DNA of 64,000 nucleotides from Magnetospirillum sp. (GCA_024707145.1 JANQAI010000003.1:124001-188000); one strand, 5' to 3'; positions 55,914 through 64,000 are shown, numbered from the stretch's first letter. Translations and numbers: made by a program. The notes: generated by a model from the sequence alone, not told the origin.

Positions 55914-58007
55914 CTATTCCGCCGCCCGCAAACCCCGCCGCCGAAGCGCGTTGAGCAGGATGCCGATGGTGGTGCCGTTGTGCAGCACCGCGGTGGCGAT
56001 GGGCGACAGCACGCCCAGGGCGGCCGCCGACAGGATGGCGGTGTTGAGCCCCACGGTCATGCGATAGTTCTTGGCGATCAGCGCCATGACCGCGTTGGCC
56101 ACCTGCTTGGCATCGGCCACCCGCTCGATGTCGTCCTCCAGCAACGCCACGTCGGCGGTCAGCCGGGCGATGTCGGCGCCCTTCTGCATGGCGATGCCCA
56201 CGTGGGCGCCGGCCAGGGCAGGCGCGTCGTTGATGCCGTCGCCGATGAAGGCGATGCGGGCGCCGTCGCGGTTCAGCGCCTCGATGATCTGGGCCTTGTC
56301 CTGCGGCATCAATTCGGCATGGAAGCCGTCCAGGCCCAGCTCGGCCGCCAGTTCGGCGGCGCGGTCGCGGTGGTCGCCGGTCAGCAGCAGGATCCGGCGC
56401 GCGCCCAGGGCGCGCAGCCGCCGGATGGTCCGCGCGCTGGCCTCGCGGATGGAATCCTTCAGCGCGATCAGCCCCAGCAGGCGGCCGCCGAAGCCGATGA
56501 ACAGCAGGGTCTTGCCCTCGCTGTACAGGCGGTCCACCACGGCCTGATGGGCGGAAATGTCGATGCCCTCGTCCTCGACGATGAAATGGCGCGACCCCAC
56601 CACCACCCGCTTGCCGTCGATGACGCTGGCGACGCCGTGGGCGACGATGAACTGGACCTCCTGATGGTCGAAATGCCGGTTGTGGGTGGCGCGCGCCGCC
56701 GCCACCACCGCCATGGCCAGCGGGTGGAAGTAGTGTTCCTCCACCGAGGCGGCCAAGCAGACCAGATCCTCGGGCGTGTAATGCTTGTCGAAGGTGATGG
56801 CGTCGGTCACCGCCAGCGAACCGGTGGTCAGCGTGCCGGTCTTGTCGAAGATGAAGGTGTCGGCCTGGGCGAGGCGCTCCAGCGCGCTGGCGCCCTTGAC
56901 CAGGATGCCGGAGCGGCCGGCGGCGTACATGGCCGACTTGAACGCCACCGGCGTCGCCAGCTTGAGCGCGCAGGAATAGTCGGCCTGCAACACCGAGGCG
57001 GCGCGGCGCCAGTCGCCCGAGATCAGGTACGACGCGCCCGCCAGCTTGAGCACCGTGGGCACCAGTCGGTCGGCCATGCGGGCAGCCTCCAGTTGGGCCT
57101 CGCTCTTGGCGCTGAGCGACTGCTCCACGTAATCGGCGATGCGGGCGGCGGCGGTGCTGGCGCCCACCTGCTCGGCATAGACCACCAGGCGACCTTCCTC
57201 CACCAGGGTGCCCGACAGCACGGAGGCGCCCCGCGCCTTGGGGACCGAGACGCTTTCGCCGGTCATGGCCGCCTCGTTGACCACCGCCTCGCCGCCCAGC
57301 ACGGTGCCGTCCACCGGCACCACCGAACCGGTGGCGACGATCACGCTGTCGCCCACCGCGACGCTGTCGGCGGGCACCTGCACCTCGTCCCCGCCCTGCA
57401 TCACCCAGACTAGGTCGCTGGCCGGGCGCAGCAGGTGCTTGAGCAGGTCATCGGAACGCCGCGCGATGGAGTCTTCCAGGTACTCACCCAGGGTGAGCAT
57501 GAAGGTGGTGGTGTTGGCGGCGGTGTAGTCGGACCGCGCCAGCGAGATGGACACCGCCATGCCCTCCAGCACGTGCGAGGTGATGCCGTTGCCGGCGTAT
57601 TCCTTCACGGCGTGGCGCATGACCGGCAGCGCCGCCGCCTGGGTAACCGGGAATTGCAGCTGCCGCGGCAGCAGCGGGGTGCCCAGCAGCGTCGCCAGAC
57701 TGGCCGCCACCGCTCCCTTGCCCTCCACCGCCGCCGCCTTGCCCTGCCGGGCGGCGACGGGCGGCGGCAAGGCGGCGACTGCCTCGACGACGGCGTCCTG
57801 GCTGGTCTGTTCGGGATCGTAGGTGACCACCAGCGAGCGGGCGGCCAGGTTGGCCCGCGCCGACGTCACGCCATACAGGGCGGCCACCGCCCGTTCGAGC
57901 GCGCCGCCGTCGGCCGGCGTGTCGGGCCGGAAGCGACAGCGCAGGCGAACCCGGCCCGACACGCGGTGGACCGGTTCCACCGCGCCCAGCCACACCGGGG
58001 TGGTCAT
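55914..58007 (-). CDS. fezB: P1B-type metal ATPase with SCA motif (P1B-6, FezB-like)
   Basis: A 697-residue P-type ATPase with A domain TGES at 249-252, phosphorylation Asp388 in FDKTGTLTTG, and hinge motif GDGINDAPAL. In the metal-site helix the usual CPC is replaced by Y-S345-C346-A347-LKLATP. This SCA signature is that of the P1B-6 class, whose members include FezB of iron-storage ferrosomes. The N-terminus has no CxxC metal-binding domain but an arginine-rich motif (VHRVSGRVRLRCRFRP) shared with two neighbours. HPL (EHYFHPLAMAV) is present. Last gene of a six-gene operon; starts in the stop codon of the preceding gene. Transport of ferrous iron is inferred, not shown. Confidence 0.85.
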   Translation of the reverse strand: MTTPVWLGAVEPVHRVSGRVRLRCRFRPDTPADGGALERAVAALYGVTSARANLAARSLVVTYDPEQTSQDAVVEAVAALPPPVAARQGKAAAVEGKGAVAASLATLLGTPLLPRQLQFPVTQAAALPVMRHAVKEYAGNGITSHVLEGMAVSISLARSDYTAANTTTFMLTLGEYLEDSIARRSDDLLKHLLRPASDLVWVMQGGDEVQVPADSVAVGDSVIVATGSVVPVDGTVLGGEAVVNEAAMTGESVSVPKARGASVLSGTLVEEGRLVVYAEQVGASTAAARIADYVEQSLSAKSEAQLEAARMADRLVPTVLKLAGASYLISGDWRRAASVLQADYSCALKLATPVAFKSAMYAAGRSGILVKGASALERLAQADTFIFDKTGTLTTGSLAVTDAITFDKHYTPEDLVCLAASVEEHYFHPLAMAVVAAARATHNRHFDHQEVQFIVAHGVASVIDGKRVVVGSRHFIVEDEGIDISAHQAVVDRLYSEGKTLLFIGFGGRLLGLIALKDSIREASARTIRRLRALGARRILLLTGDHRDRAAELAAELGLDGFHAELMPQDKAQIIEALNRDGARIAFIGDGINDAPALAGAHVGIAMQKGADIARLTADVALLEDDIERVADAKQVANAVMALIAKNYRMTVGLNTAILSAAALGVLSPIATAVLHNGTTIGILLNALRRRGLRAAE

Positions 58008-58342
58008 AGCGTGCCGTTCTGCTCGGCCGCCACTTCCGCCTGGATGTCAGCCATCTGCTCCTTCATTTCCGCCAAGCCGCCGGCCAGGCTGGCATAAAGC
58101 TTGACGCCGGATTTCATGATCTTGCCGCGCAACTGTTCGTCCGCCAGCAGGTAGGCGGCGCCGGCACCCAACGCTAGGCCGAGCAGGAACTGGTCGGAAC
58201 GCCGCGCCGGCAGCAGGCCCGACAGGCCGCCGGACACGCCGGCGCCCTGGCCGGCGGCCGGGCCCGTGCTGCCGTTCCACGCCTGCATCTGCCGGATCAG
58301 GCGCTTCATCTCCTTGGATTTCTTACCCTTCTTCTTGGCCAA
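58004..58342 (-). CDS. Small protein of the fez-like operon, YtxH-like
   Basis: About 112 residues. TTG 58342 is chosen because GAGGAG lies seven bases upstream; an ATG at 58363 would overlap the previous gene by 41 bases. It has a Lys-rich start (AKKKGKKSKEMKRLIRQMQ), a Gly/Ala-rich middle with one short hydrophobic helix (FLLGLALGAGAAYLL), then a helical tail (EMKEQMADIQAEVAAEQ). The pattern recalls YtxH-type membrane-associated proteins. Its stop overlaps the ATPase start (ATGA). Function unknown; possibly a compartment-associated protein. Confidence 0.7.
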   Translation of the reverse strand: MAKKKGKKSKEMKRLIRQMQAWNGSTGPAAGQGAGVSGGLSGLLPARRSDQFLLGLALGAGAAYLLADEQLRGKIMKSGVKLYASLAGGLAEMKEQMADIQAEVAAEQNGTL

Positions 58343-58670
58343 GGCGCTTCTCCTCGTGGTCATCGGGTGGTGGGGAATTGAGCAGGATTTCCGCCGCTAG
58401 CACCCCGGCGGCGCCGGCGGCCACGGCGCCGGCCGCCAGGGACAGGTCGCGCCGCCCCAAGGCCTCGGCCGCCACCGTGCCGGCAGCCAGCGCCGCACCG
58501 CCCTGCAGGGCATGGCGCATGATCTTGCGGCCCGCAGGAGCCGCGCTCCCCGCCTCGCAACGGTCCTGCAGGGCCACCAGCAGACCGGTCACCAGGAAGC
58601 CGCGGGCGAAGACGACGGCGACCTCATCCGGCGGAATGGACTTGGTGCGCTTGCCGCGCGAGCGCTTCAC
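58323..58670 (-). CDS. Small membrane-associated protein of the fez-like operon
   Basis: A 115-residue protein with a basic N-terminus (MKRSRGKRTKSIPPDEVAVV). It has hydrophobic segments at about 19-34 (FARGFLVTGLLVAL) and a long Ala/Gly-rich stretch (about 52-98, AALAAGTVAAEALG and AAGAVAAGAAGVLAAEILL) that may span the membrane as tightly packed helices. An acidic tail ends it. Its start overlaps the stop of the preceding gene by four bases. No family recognised. Confidence 0.7.
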   Translation of the reverse strand: MKRSRGKRTKSIPPDEVAVVFARGFLVTGLLVALQDRCEAGSAAPAGRKIMRHALQGGAALAAGTVAAEALGRRDLSLAAGAVAAGAAGVLAAEILLNSPPPDDHEEKRLGQEEG

Positions 58671-59086
58671 GCGCCCTCTCCGTCCTTGGTCACGGCGGGG
58701 GTGGGCTCGGCCTTGGCGGCCTTACGCGGCGCACGCTTGCGGACCGGCTTGGGAGTTTCGGCGGACTTGGCCGGGCTGGCCGCCTTGGCCTTGCGCGGAA
58801 CCGCCTTACGCGCGGGCTGGGCCGCCTCGGCAGCCTCGGGCACGGCCTCCACCGGCGGCGTCTCCAGCTTGCCGCGCAGCGAAGCCGACGACTTCTCGAT
58901 GGCGGTCAGACTGGACAGGGCCGCGCTGCGCAAGCCGCTTTGCGCCTGGTCCAGGCCCTGGCGGGCCTTGTCGCCCAGGCTTCCGGTGGCCGCCTTCAGG
59001 CCTTCCGGCGCCGTCACGGTCTTCAACAGTCGGACGCCGACGATGCCGGCCACCAATCCCGAAGCGAAAGTGAGCAGAGGAAGCAT
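58667..59086 (-). CDS. Membrane-anchored protein with Ala/Lys/Pro-rich tail
   Basis: A 139-residue protein. A single N-terminal helix (MLPLLTFASGLVAGIVGVRL) is followed by a helical segment (about 25-75). A histone-H1-like tail rich in Ala, Lys, Pro and Arg (AVPRKAKAASPAKSAETPKP, RKRAPRKAAKAEP) completes it. A basic disordered tail on a membrane anchor could bind nucleic acid, phosphate or polyanions. Coupled to the next gene by a four-base overlap and preceded by a 56-base gap. Confidence 0.7.
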   Translation of the reverse strand: MLPLLTFASGLVAGIVGVRLLKTVTAPEGLKAATGSLGDKARQGLDQAQSGLRSAALSSLTAIEKSSASLRGKLETPPVEAVPEAAEAAQPARKAVPRKAKAASPAKSAETPKPVRKRAPRKAAKAEPTPAVTKDGEGA

Positions 59087-59142
59087 GGTGGTGCCTTTCG
59101 CGTAGAGTGAATCCCCAGCCCGCCCCGGCGGGCCCGATTTGA

Positions 59143-59481
59143 TCATCCGCCCGCCCGGGCGATGCTGCCCAGCAGGGCTTCGGCCGCTGCCGAACGCCGG
59201 CCCTCGGCCAGATCGTTCCAGGCGGCCGGCGGAATCATCTTGGCGTCGTATTCGACCACGCAGGAGCGGGCCAGCAGGTTCAGATTGACCGAACGGATGC
59301 CGGCGGCCTGGGCGGCGTCGCGCAGAAAGCGCTTGGCCTCCTCGGCGGCCAGGGCGCCGTCGGCATCGGCCGATACCTTCAGGCGGACGCGGCCGGGAAT
59401 GTGATGGGCGATATGTACCAGCGCGGCGAAACGCCACAGCGGATGCTCAGGCTCGTCCGCGACGGCGGGAGAAAGGGTCAT
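59143..59481 (-). CDS. HMA2-like protein with PGR motif (FezC-like candidate)
   Basis: A 112-residue protein with one ferredoxin-fold, heavy-metal-associated-like domain. The core motif is HIAHHIPGRVRLKVSADADG followed by SVNLNLLARSCVVEYDAKMI. The CxxC of true HMA domains is absent, and His-His plus PGRVRLK stand in its place. The same hPGRhRLR/K motif occurs in the upstream gene and, as VSGRVRLR, in the ATPase N-terminus. Proteins of this kind accompany FezB in ferrosome loci. Start overlaps the stop of the upstream gene (ATGA). Confidence 0.75.
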   Translation of the reverse strand: MTLSPAVADEPEHPLWRFAALVHIAHHIPGRVRLKVSADADGALAAEEAKRFLRDAAQAAGIRSVNLNLLARSCVVEYDAKMIPPAAWNDLAEGRRSAAAEALLGSIARAGG

Positions 59482-59924
59482 TGCAGCATTTTCCGTCGAT
59501 GATGGGCGAGGTGGACCAGCAGGAAGGCCAGATGAGCGGCGCCGAACGCGGCGTGCAGGCGCTTGCCCACCGCCAGGGCCAGCAGCGACGCCGTCAGGCT
59601 GGTCAGCATGCCCACCTTCGCCGCGCGGTTCAGGCGCCGCATGTCCAGGCCCGCTCCCCCGGGAGCGGCCGCCTTGGCGGGCGGCGCGTCGAAAAGTTCC
59701 GCCAAGCGCGTCTCGACCCGCGCCTCCATCGCCGCCGGTTCCACTTGGACGGGATCGTAGCGCAGCAGGACGCCGCCGGTGGCCGGGTTGCCCTCTGCCG
59801 ACGTCACGCCGTCCCAACCGCCCAGTTCATCACACAGATGGCGGTTGGCCGGCGACCGCCGCAGCGCCGGATGGCGCAGGCGCAGGCGCCCGGGCAGGCG
59901 GGACGCGATCGGCGAAGGGCTCAT
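59478..59924 (-). CDS. HMA2-like membrane protein with LPGR motif, first gene of the fez-like operon
   Basis: A 148-residue protein. The N-terminal HMA-like half has IASRLPGRLRLRHPALRRSP and VTSAEGNPATGGVLLRYDPV. The C-terminal half has one or two hydrophobic helices (MLTSLTASLLALAVGKRL, FGAAHLAFLLVHLAHHRR) with several histidines near the membrane end. It is the promoter-proximal gene of the operon, with a Fur-box-like palindrome 63 bases upstream. Its role is unknown, but the motif sharing with the ATPase suggests they interact. Confidence 0.75.
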   Translation of the reverse strand: MSPSPIASRLPGRLRLRHPALRRSPANRHLCDELGGWDGVTSAEGNPATGGVLLRYDPVQVEPAAMEARVETRLAELFDAPPAKAAAPGGAGLDMRRLNRAAKVGMLTSLTASLLALAVGKRLHAAFGAAHLAFLLVHLAHHRRKMLQ

Positions 59925-59986
59925 GGGCCAACCCCTTCCCCCGGTGACGACATCTTCAACCCATCCTCCGCCGTGACGCTGCGGGC

Positions 59987-60000
59987 GCGAATCATTCGCA
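59987..60000 (-). promoter_or_regulatory. Fur-box-like palindrome upstream of the fez-like operon
   Basis: GCGAAT-C-ATTCGC is a perfect 6-1-6 palindrome (59987-59999), the core geometry of Fur sites (GATAAT-N-ATTATC type). It lies 63 bases upstream of the first gene. It shares GAATNATTCGCA with the site at 60122-60136. Confidence 0.7.
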
Positions 60001-60115
60001 CATGCAGTTTCTACTCTTATGCCATAAGGTTATTGTGGTCAATCACCCGTCGCCCCCAGCCGCCTCCTTCTTCCGCAGGAGGGGCGTGGGCGGCGCCGGC
60101 CGCCATGGGCAGCTA

Positions 60116-60136
60116 TGCAATTGAGAATAATTCGCA
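60116..60136 (+). promoter_or_regulatory. Fur-box-like site upstream of fecI
   Basis: TGAGAAT-A-ATTCGCA (60122-60136) is a 7-1-7 inverted repeat with one mismatched pair, preceded by TGCAAT. It is centred about 58 bases before the fecI start and is close to the classic Fur consensus. Confidence 0.75.
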
Positions 60137-60186
60137 TATATGCTAGGCATGTTCATCCATTGGCGCGAACTGATACGGCGAAATGA

Positions 60187-60696
60187 GTGCCACATAGGGA
60201 AATCAAGCGCCTGTTCCTCGCCCATCGGCGCGAATTGCAGGCCTATCTGACCAGAAAGCTGCGGGACGCCGAAGTCGCCGCCGACCTGACCCAGGAGACC
60301 TTCCTGCGCTTCACCGAGCAGCACAAGGCGGGAATGACGGCGGCCATCACCCACGAGCGCTCATACCTGTACCGCACCGCCCACAACCTGGCGGTCGACC
60401 ATGTCCGCCAGCAGCAGCGCGAGCAGACCGACCCGGTGCCCGACGAGGCCCTGGCGGAGATCCCCCACGATCACCCGACGCCCGAACAGGCCGTATCCGG
60501 ACAGGACGAGCTTGAGAGAGTGCGCGCCGCCCTGCGGGAACTGCCCGAACGGACCCGCCAGGTCTTTGCGCTGGCCCGCATCGAGGGTATGACCTATCGC
60601 GCCGTGGCCGAACGCCTGGGCATTTCCGACAGTTCGGTGCAGAAACACCTGGCAAAGGCCATCCAGCACGTGATGCAACGCCTGCGTTCACCTTGA
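60187..60696 (+). CDS. fecI: FecI-type ECF sigma factor
   Basis: A 169-residue extracytoplasmic-function sigma factor of the iron-siderophore group. Region 2 has EVAADLTQETFLRFTE and YLYRTAHNLAVDHVRQQ. Region 4 has ALRELPERTRQVFALARIEG and TYRAVAERLGISDSSVQKHL. GTG 60187 is the only possible start, since an in-frame TGA precedes it directly. It should direct transcription of the TonB receptor gene downstream when the receptor-FecR signal arrives. Confidence 0.93.
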   Translation: MPHREIKRLFLAHRRELQAYLTRKLRDAEVAADLTQETFLRFTEQHKAGMTAAITHERSYLYRTAHNLAVDHVRQQQREQTDPVPDEALAEIPHDHPTPEQAVSGQDELERVRAALRELPERTRQVFALARIEGMTYRAVAERLGISDSSVQKHLAKAIQHVMQRLRSP

Positions 60697-60808
60697 ACAA
60701 GAAAAAACTGCCACCGCCTTTACCGAATCCGGTACGGCCGCCCGTCCTATAGAGGAGCGGGTACCATCGGTTGAGGGCCCAGCAGCAAGAAATGACCCGG
60801 ACGGAAGC

Positions 60809-61792
60809 GTGAGCCCATCTCCCCAGCGACAGGACGACATCGACGCGGCGGCGGCCGATTGGACGGCGCGCCTGGGCGGCGGCGCGCTGACCGAAGATGA
60901 ACGGCGCGCGCTGGTGCGCTGGATGGCCCGGTCGCCGGCCCATCGCGCCGCCCTGGCCGAGGCCCGCGCCGCCTGGGCGCAGATGTGCCGGCTCGGCCCC
61001 GACGGACTGGAGATGGAACTCCCGCCCCTGCCGGCGCATACGCGCCCGGCCTGGAACTGGGCGCGCGCGGCCGCCCTGGCCGCCAGCGTGCTGATCGCCA
61101 TGCTCACCGGCGTGGCCTATTGGTGCGGCGATCCGCTGACCCTTCTGGCTGCCGACCACCGCACCGACCCGGGCCGGATGCGCACCGTGACCCTGATGGA
61201 CGGCAGCGTCGTCCGCCTGGGCCCGGCCAGCGCCATCGCGGTCCGGTATGGCGCCGAATTCCGGCGGGTGGAGCTGCTGTCGGGACAGGCCGATTTCACC
61301 GCCGCGCCGTTGACCGCCAGCGAGAAACGGCCATTCGTGGTGGCGGCCGGCGACGGCACCGCCCGCGCCCTGGGCACCCGCTTCATGGTCGACCGCCTGC
61401 CCGACGCCGTGGAGGTGACCGTAGCCGAGCATACCGTCGAGGTGGCGCTGCCCGATGCCAGCGGACGGGTCGCCCGCGTACTGGTCAATCCGGGCCAGGC
61501 CGTGCGCTACGGCCAGACCAGGCTGGGACCGGTGGCGAGCGTGCGCTACGGCCAAGCCGCCGCCTGGCAGGAGGGCACCCTGGTCTTCGACCGCGTGCCC
61601 TTGTCCGAGGTGGCCGCCATCCTGAACCGCTACCGGCGCGACCGCATCGTCATCGGCGACACGGCGCTCGCGGCCCGCACCGTCAGCGGCGTGTTCACGA
61701 CCACCGATCCCGCCGCCACCCTGGACACCATCACCCGGGTCCTGGGAATCCGCAGCGCCTCGCTGCCGCCGCTGGCGACCCTGCTGTACTGA
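60809..61792 (+). CDS. fecR: FecR-type transmembrane anti-sigma/sigma-activating protein
   Basis: A 327-residue inner-membrane regulator. Its N-terminal cytoplasmic DUF4880 domain (AAADWTARLGGGALTEDERR, WMARSPAHRAALAEARAAW) contacts FecI. One membrane helix follows (WARAAALAASVLIAMLTGVAYW). The periplasmic FecR domain (VTLMDGSVVRLGPASAIAV, GTRFMVDRL, VPLSEVAAILNRYRRDRIVI) contacts the receptor's signalling domain. The start is GTG 60809. Confidence 0.93.
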   Translation: MSPSPQRQDDIDAAAADWTARLGGGALTEDERRALVRWMARSPAHRAALAEARAAWAQMCRLGPDGLEMELPPLPAHTRPAWNWARAAALAASVLIAMLTGVAYWCGDPLTLLAADHRTDPGRMRTVTLMDGSVVRLGPASAIAVRYGAEFRRVELLSGQADFTAAPLTASEKRPFVVAAGDGTARALGTRFMVDRLPDAVEVTVAEHTVEVALPDASGRVARVLVNPGQAVRYGQTRLGPVASVRYGQAAAWQEGTLVFDRVPLSEVAAILNRYRRDRIVIGDTALAARTVSGVFTTTDPAATLDTITRVLGIRSASLPPLATLLY

Positions 61793-61844
61793 CCTGAAAA
61801 AACTTTTACCGACTCCGGGCGCCAATCCCGTCCCATCCTAAGAG

Positions 61845-61865
61845 TGCAATTGACACTCATTCGCG
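61845..61865 (+). promoter_or_regulatory. Fur-box-related sequence upstream of the TonB receptor gene
   Basis: TGCAATTGACACTCATTCGC shares the TGCAATTGA...ATTCGC frame with the stronger site at 60116-60136 but has a poorer palindrome. It lies 34 bases before the receptor start. Confidence 0.5.
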
Positions 61866-61898
61866 TTTAAGCTTCGCCTGGACGAAAGGATGTGGAGA

Positions 61899-64000
61899 AT
61901 GGGGGTTGAAAACTTGGTCCGGAAGGGGGTGCCTTCCGCAAGGGATTGGTTTCCGGTGCGAGCCTGGCGGCTTTGCTGACAGGGGCCATGCTGCTGTCGC
62001 ATCCGGCAGCGGCGCAAACCGCCGAAGCTTCGTCGTCCGTCGCCCAGCGCGAGGTCGCCTTCAATATCGCCGGCCAGGACCTCAACGCGGCCCTGCTGAG
62101 CTTCGCCCGCACTGCCGGGCTTCAGGTGTTCTACGAGGCCGATTGGGTCAAGGGCAAGCAGAGCCCGGGCCTTTCCGGTACCTACACCCCCAGCAGGGGC
62201 TGAGCAAACTGCTGGCCGGCACCGGCATGGCCTTCCACTTCACCGGCCCCGACACGGTGGCGCTGGATAAGCTGCCGGAGGGCGGCAACGCCATGACCCT
62301 GGACCCGGTAGCGGTGGAAGGCCGCACCATGGCGCCACCCCAGGCCGAGATCGACAACCTGCCCCCGGCCTTTGCCGGCGGCCAGGTGGCGCGTGGCTCC
62401 AAGGTGGGTATCCTGGGCAACCGCGACATGATGGACACCCCGTTCAGCACGGCCAGCTACACCTCGGAGCTGATCAAGAACCAGGAAGCCCGCACCGTCG
62501 CCGACGTGCTGGAGAACGACCCCTCGGTGCGCTTCAGCACGCCGGGCGGCCACGTCCAGGAGCAGTTCACCATCCGCGGCCTGGACAGCTCCGCCGCCGA
62601 CATGGCCCTGAACGGCATGTACGGCCTTCTGCCGAAAGGCCACACGCCCACCGAATTTCTGGAACGCGTCGAGCTGATCAAGGGCCCCAACGCCCTGCTG
62701 ACCGGCCTCAGCCCGCAAGGCTCGGTAGGCGGCCTGATCAGCGTCACCACCAAGCGGGCCCAGGACACGCCGACCAATAACGTCACCGTCGACTACACCT
62801 CGGATTCCCAGGTCGGCACCCACGTGGATTTCGGCCGCCGCTTCGGCACCGACGGCCGCGTCGGCGTCCGCGTCAACGGCGTCTATCGCGATGGCGAGAC
62901 CGGCGTCGAGGGCGAGAAGAAGGAAAACAACCTGGGCGCCATCGCCCTGGACTATCGCGGCCAGGACGTGCGGCTGTCGCTGGACGCCTATAGCAACCGC
63001 GACGAATTCGAAGGCGGCCAGCCCTTCGACATCCAGATGGCGGCAAACGCCAGGTCCATTCCCAGCGCCCCCGATTCCGACACCAACCTGTTCCCCGGCG
63101 CCCATGGCCAGCAGGAAAGCAACGCGGTGCTGCTGCGCGGCGAGTACGACATCCTGCGCAACCTGACCGCCTATGCGGCGGTGGGCGCGTTGAAGTTCCG
63201 CCAGGCCGGCTACAACATCACCTCGACCCATGCCCAGTCGGCGCAGGCCAACGGCAATTACAACGCGCTCAGCGTTTCCCAGCGCGACGACATGAACTCG
63301 CTGTCGTCGGAATTCGGCGTGAAGGGCAACTTCGTCACTGGCCCGGTCAAGCACCAGACCGTGCTGTCCTACAGCCTGCTGAGCCAGGACCTCGGCACCA
63401 ACTCCGTTCGCTCCGACCCTGCCGTTCCTTCCAACATCTACGCACCGGTGCCGCCCCTCGTCGCCCCCCTGGCGGGTCCGATCTACACGTCGGAGCGTAG
63501 CGACCTGTCCAGCCTGGCGCTGGCCGACACCCTGTCGATCCTCGACGAACGGGTGCAGCTGACCGTGGGCGCCCGCCATCAGACCGTGGAGTCCAAATAC
63601 TACAACGCCACCGGCGCCCAGACCTCCGAATACGACAAGGACATCATCACCCCCGCCGCCGGGCTGGTGGTCAAGCCGGTCGAACAGGTTTCGCTGTTCG
63701 GCAACTACATCGAGGGCCTGACCAAGGGCACCCAGGTCACCGCCAACAACGCCGTCAACCGCTTCGCCGTGTTCTCGCCCTATGTCAGCAAGCAGATTGA
63801 GACCGGCGTCAAGTGGGATGGCGGCAACGTCGGCAGCACGCTGAGCCTGTTCCAGATCAAAAAGCGCAGCCTGTCCAACGCCGAGGTGGCGCCCAACTCG
63901 TATCTCTACACCCAGGCCGAGCAGCGCAACCGCGGCATCGAATGGAGCACCTTCGGCTCGGTGACCGACCAGTTGCGCGTCCTCGGCGGCCTGGTCTACC
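61899..64000 (+). CDS. TonB-dependent siderophore receptor (FecA-like), 3' end outside window, two frameshifts
   Basis: Outer-membrane ferric-siderophore receptor with signalling domain; about 700 residues are visible. From ATG 61899, MGVENLVRKG continues after one missing G (run at 61925-61929) as GAFRKGLVSGASLAALLTGA, a signal peptide. An STN domain follows (EVAFNIAGQDLNAALLSFAR). A second break at about 62190-62196 (one C missing) joins TYTP to QQGLSKLLAGTGM. The plug domain (EARTVADVLENDPSVRF, FTIRGLDSS, FLERVELIKGPNALLTG) and barrel strands then run to the window end. STN presence fits signalling through FecR/FecI. Transported siderophore unknown. Confidence 0.9.

Noticed and set aside
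55914-58007. Copper or zinc/cadmium exporter annotation for the P-type ATPase
   Set aside because: The CPC/CPx motif is replaced by YSCA, no N-terminal CxxC domain is present, and the neighbours are not copper or zinc genes. The iron context and SCA motif fit P1B-6 better.
62182-63579. A 465-codon minus-strand open frame opposite the TonB receptor
   Set aside because: Shadow of the receptor barrel-coding sequence; His/Gly/Val-rich with no domain. The plus-strand frame shows plug and barrel motifs throughout.

Overview
The window is GC-rich, densely coded and reads as an alphaproteobacterium of the Rhodospirillales, most likely Magnetospirillum/Phaeospirillum-like. The basis is protein character, the mdh-sucCD-sucAB-lpd and dapF-mtaB-ftsY gene orders, and a coo cluster laid out as in Rhodospirillum rubrum. 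No rRNA, tRNA, CRISPR array, transposase or magnetosome gene was seen.

Layout. 1-10 kb: the end of an SDR oxidoreductase, then the TCA operon mdh-sucC-sucD-sucA-sucB-lpd on the minus strand. 10-14 kb: dapF-mtaB-ftsY and a coiled-coil protein. 14-34 kb: mixed housekeeping and stress genes. These are an amino-acid-type binding protein, a DHH phosphoesterase, a lipoprotein, ohr/ohrR, a CHRD-RTX secreted protein, an RlpA-like protein, a sensor kinase, a DksA-type zinc finger, a creatininase-family hydrolase, PhoH, a TPR protein, a nucleoside-diphosphate-sugar epimerase, an M23 peptidase, an Rrf2 regulator with a WrbA-type flavoprotein, a second FtsH-like protease, a 2OG oxygenase, thioredoxin and HU. 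34-41 kb: an unknown 564-residue protein coupled to a Sel1-repeat protein, a second sensor kinase, and minCDE. 41.5-54.5 kb: a complete CO-oxidation/energy-converting hydrogenase regulon, cooMKLXUH then hypA-cooFSCTJ-cooA. Both arms carry a near-consensus CooA operator, and a methylglyoxal synthase gene sits antisense between them. 54.5-56 kb: a di-haem cytochrome c peroxidase. 56-60 kb: a six-gene minus-strand operon built around an SCA-motif P1B ATPase with PGR-motif partner proteins, resembling the recently described ferrosome (fez) iron-storage clusters. 60-64 kb: a divergent FecI-FecR-TonB receptor system. Three related Fur-box-like palindromes (59.99, 60.13 and 61.85 kb) link the last two units.

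How the parts fit. CooS oxidises CO. CooF carries the electrons to the CooMKLXUH membrane hydrogenase, which should reduce protons and pump ions. CooC, CooT and CooJ supply nickel to CooS, HypA supplies nickel to CooH, and CooA senses CO and switches on both arms. The right end looks like one iron-responsive locus combining uptake (Fec) with sequestration (fez-like).

Sequence-quality caution. At least ten single or double base frameshifts break nine otherwise intact genes, including sucA, lpd and minC. Several lie in C or G runs. I treat these as probable sequencing or assembly errors and give full-length coordinates across the breaks. Five copies of short palindromic REP-like elements, in two or three subtypes, sit between genes.
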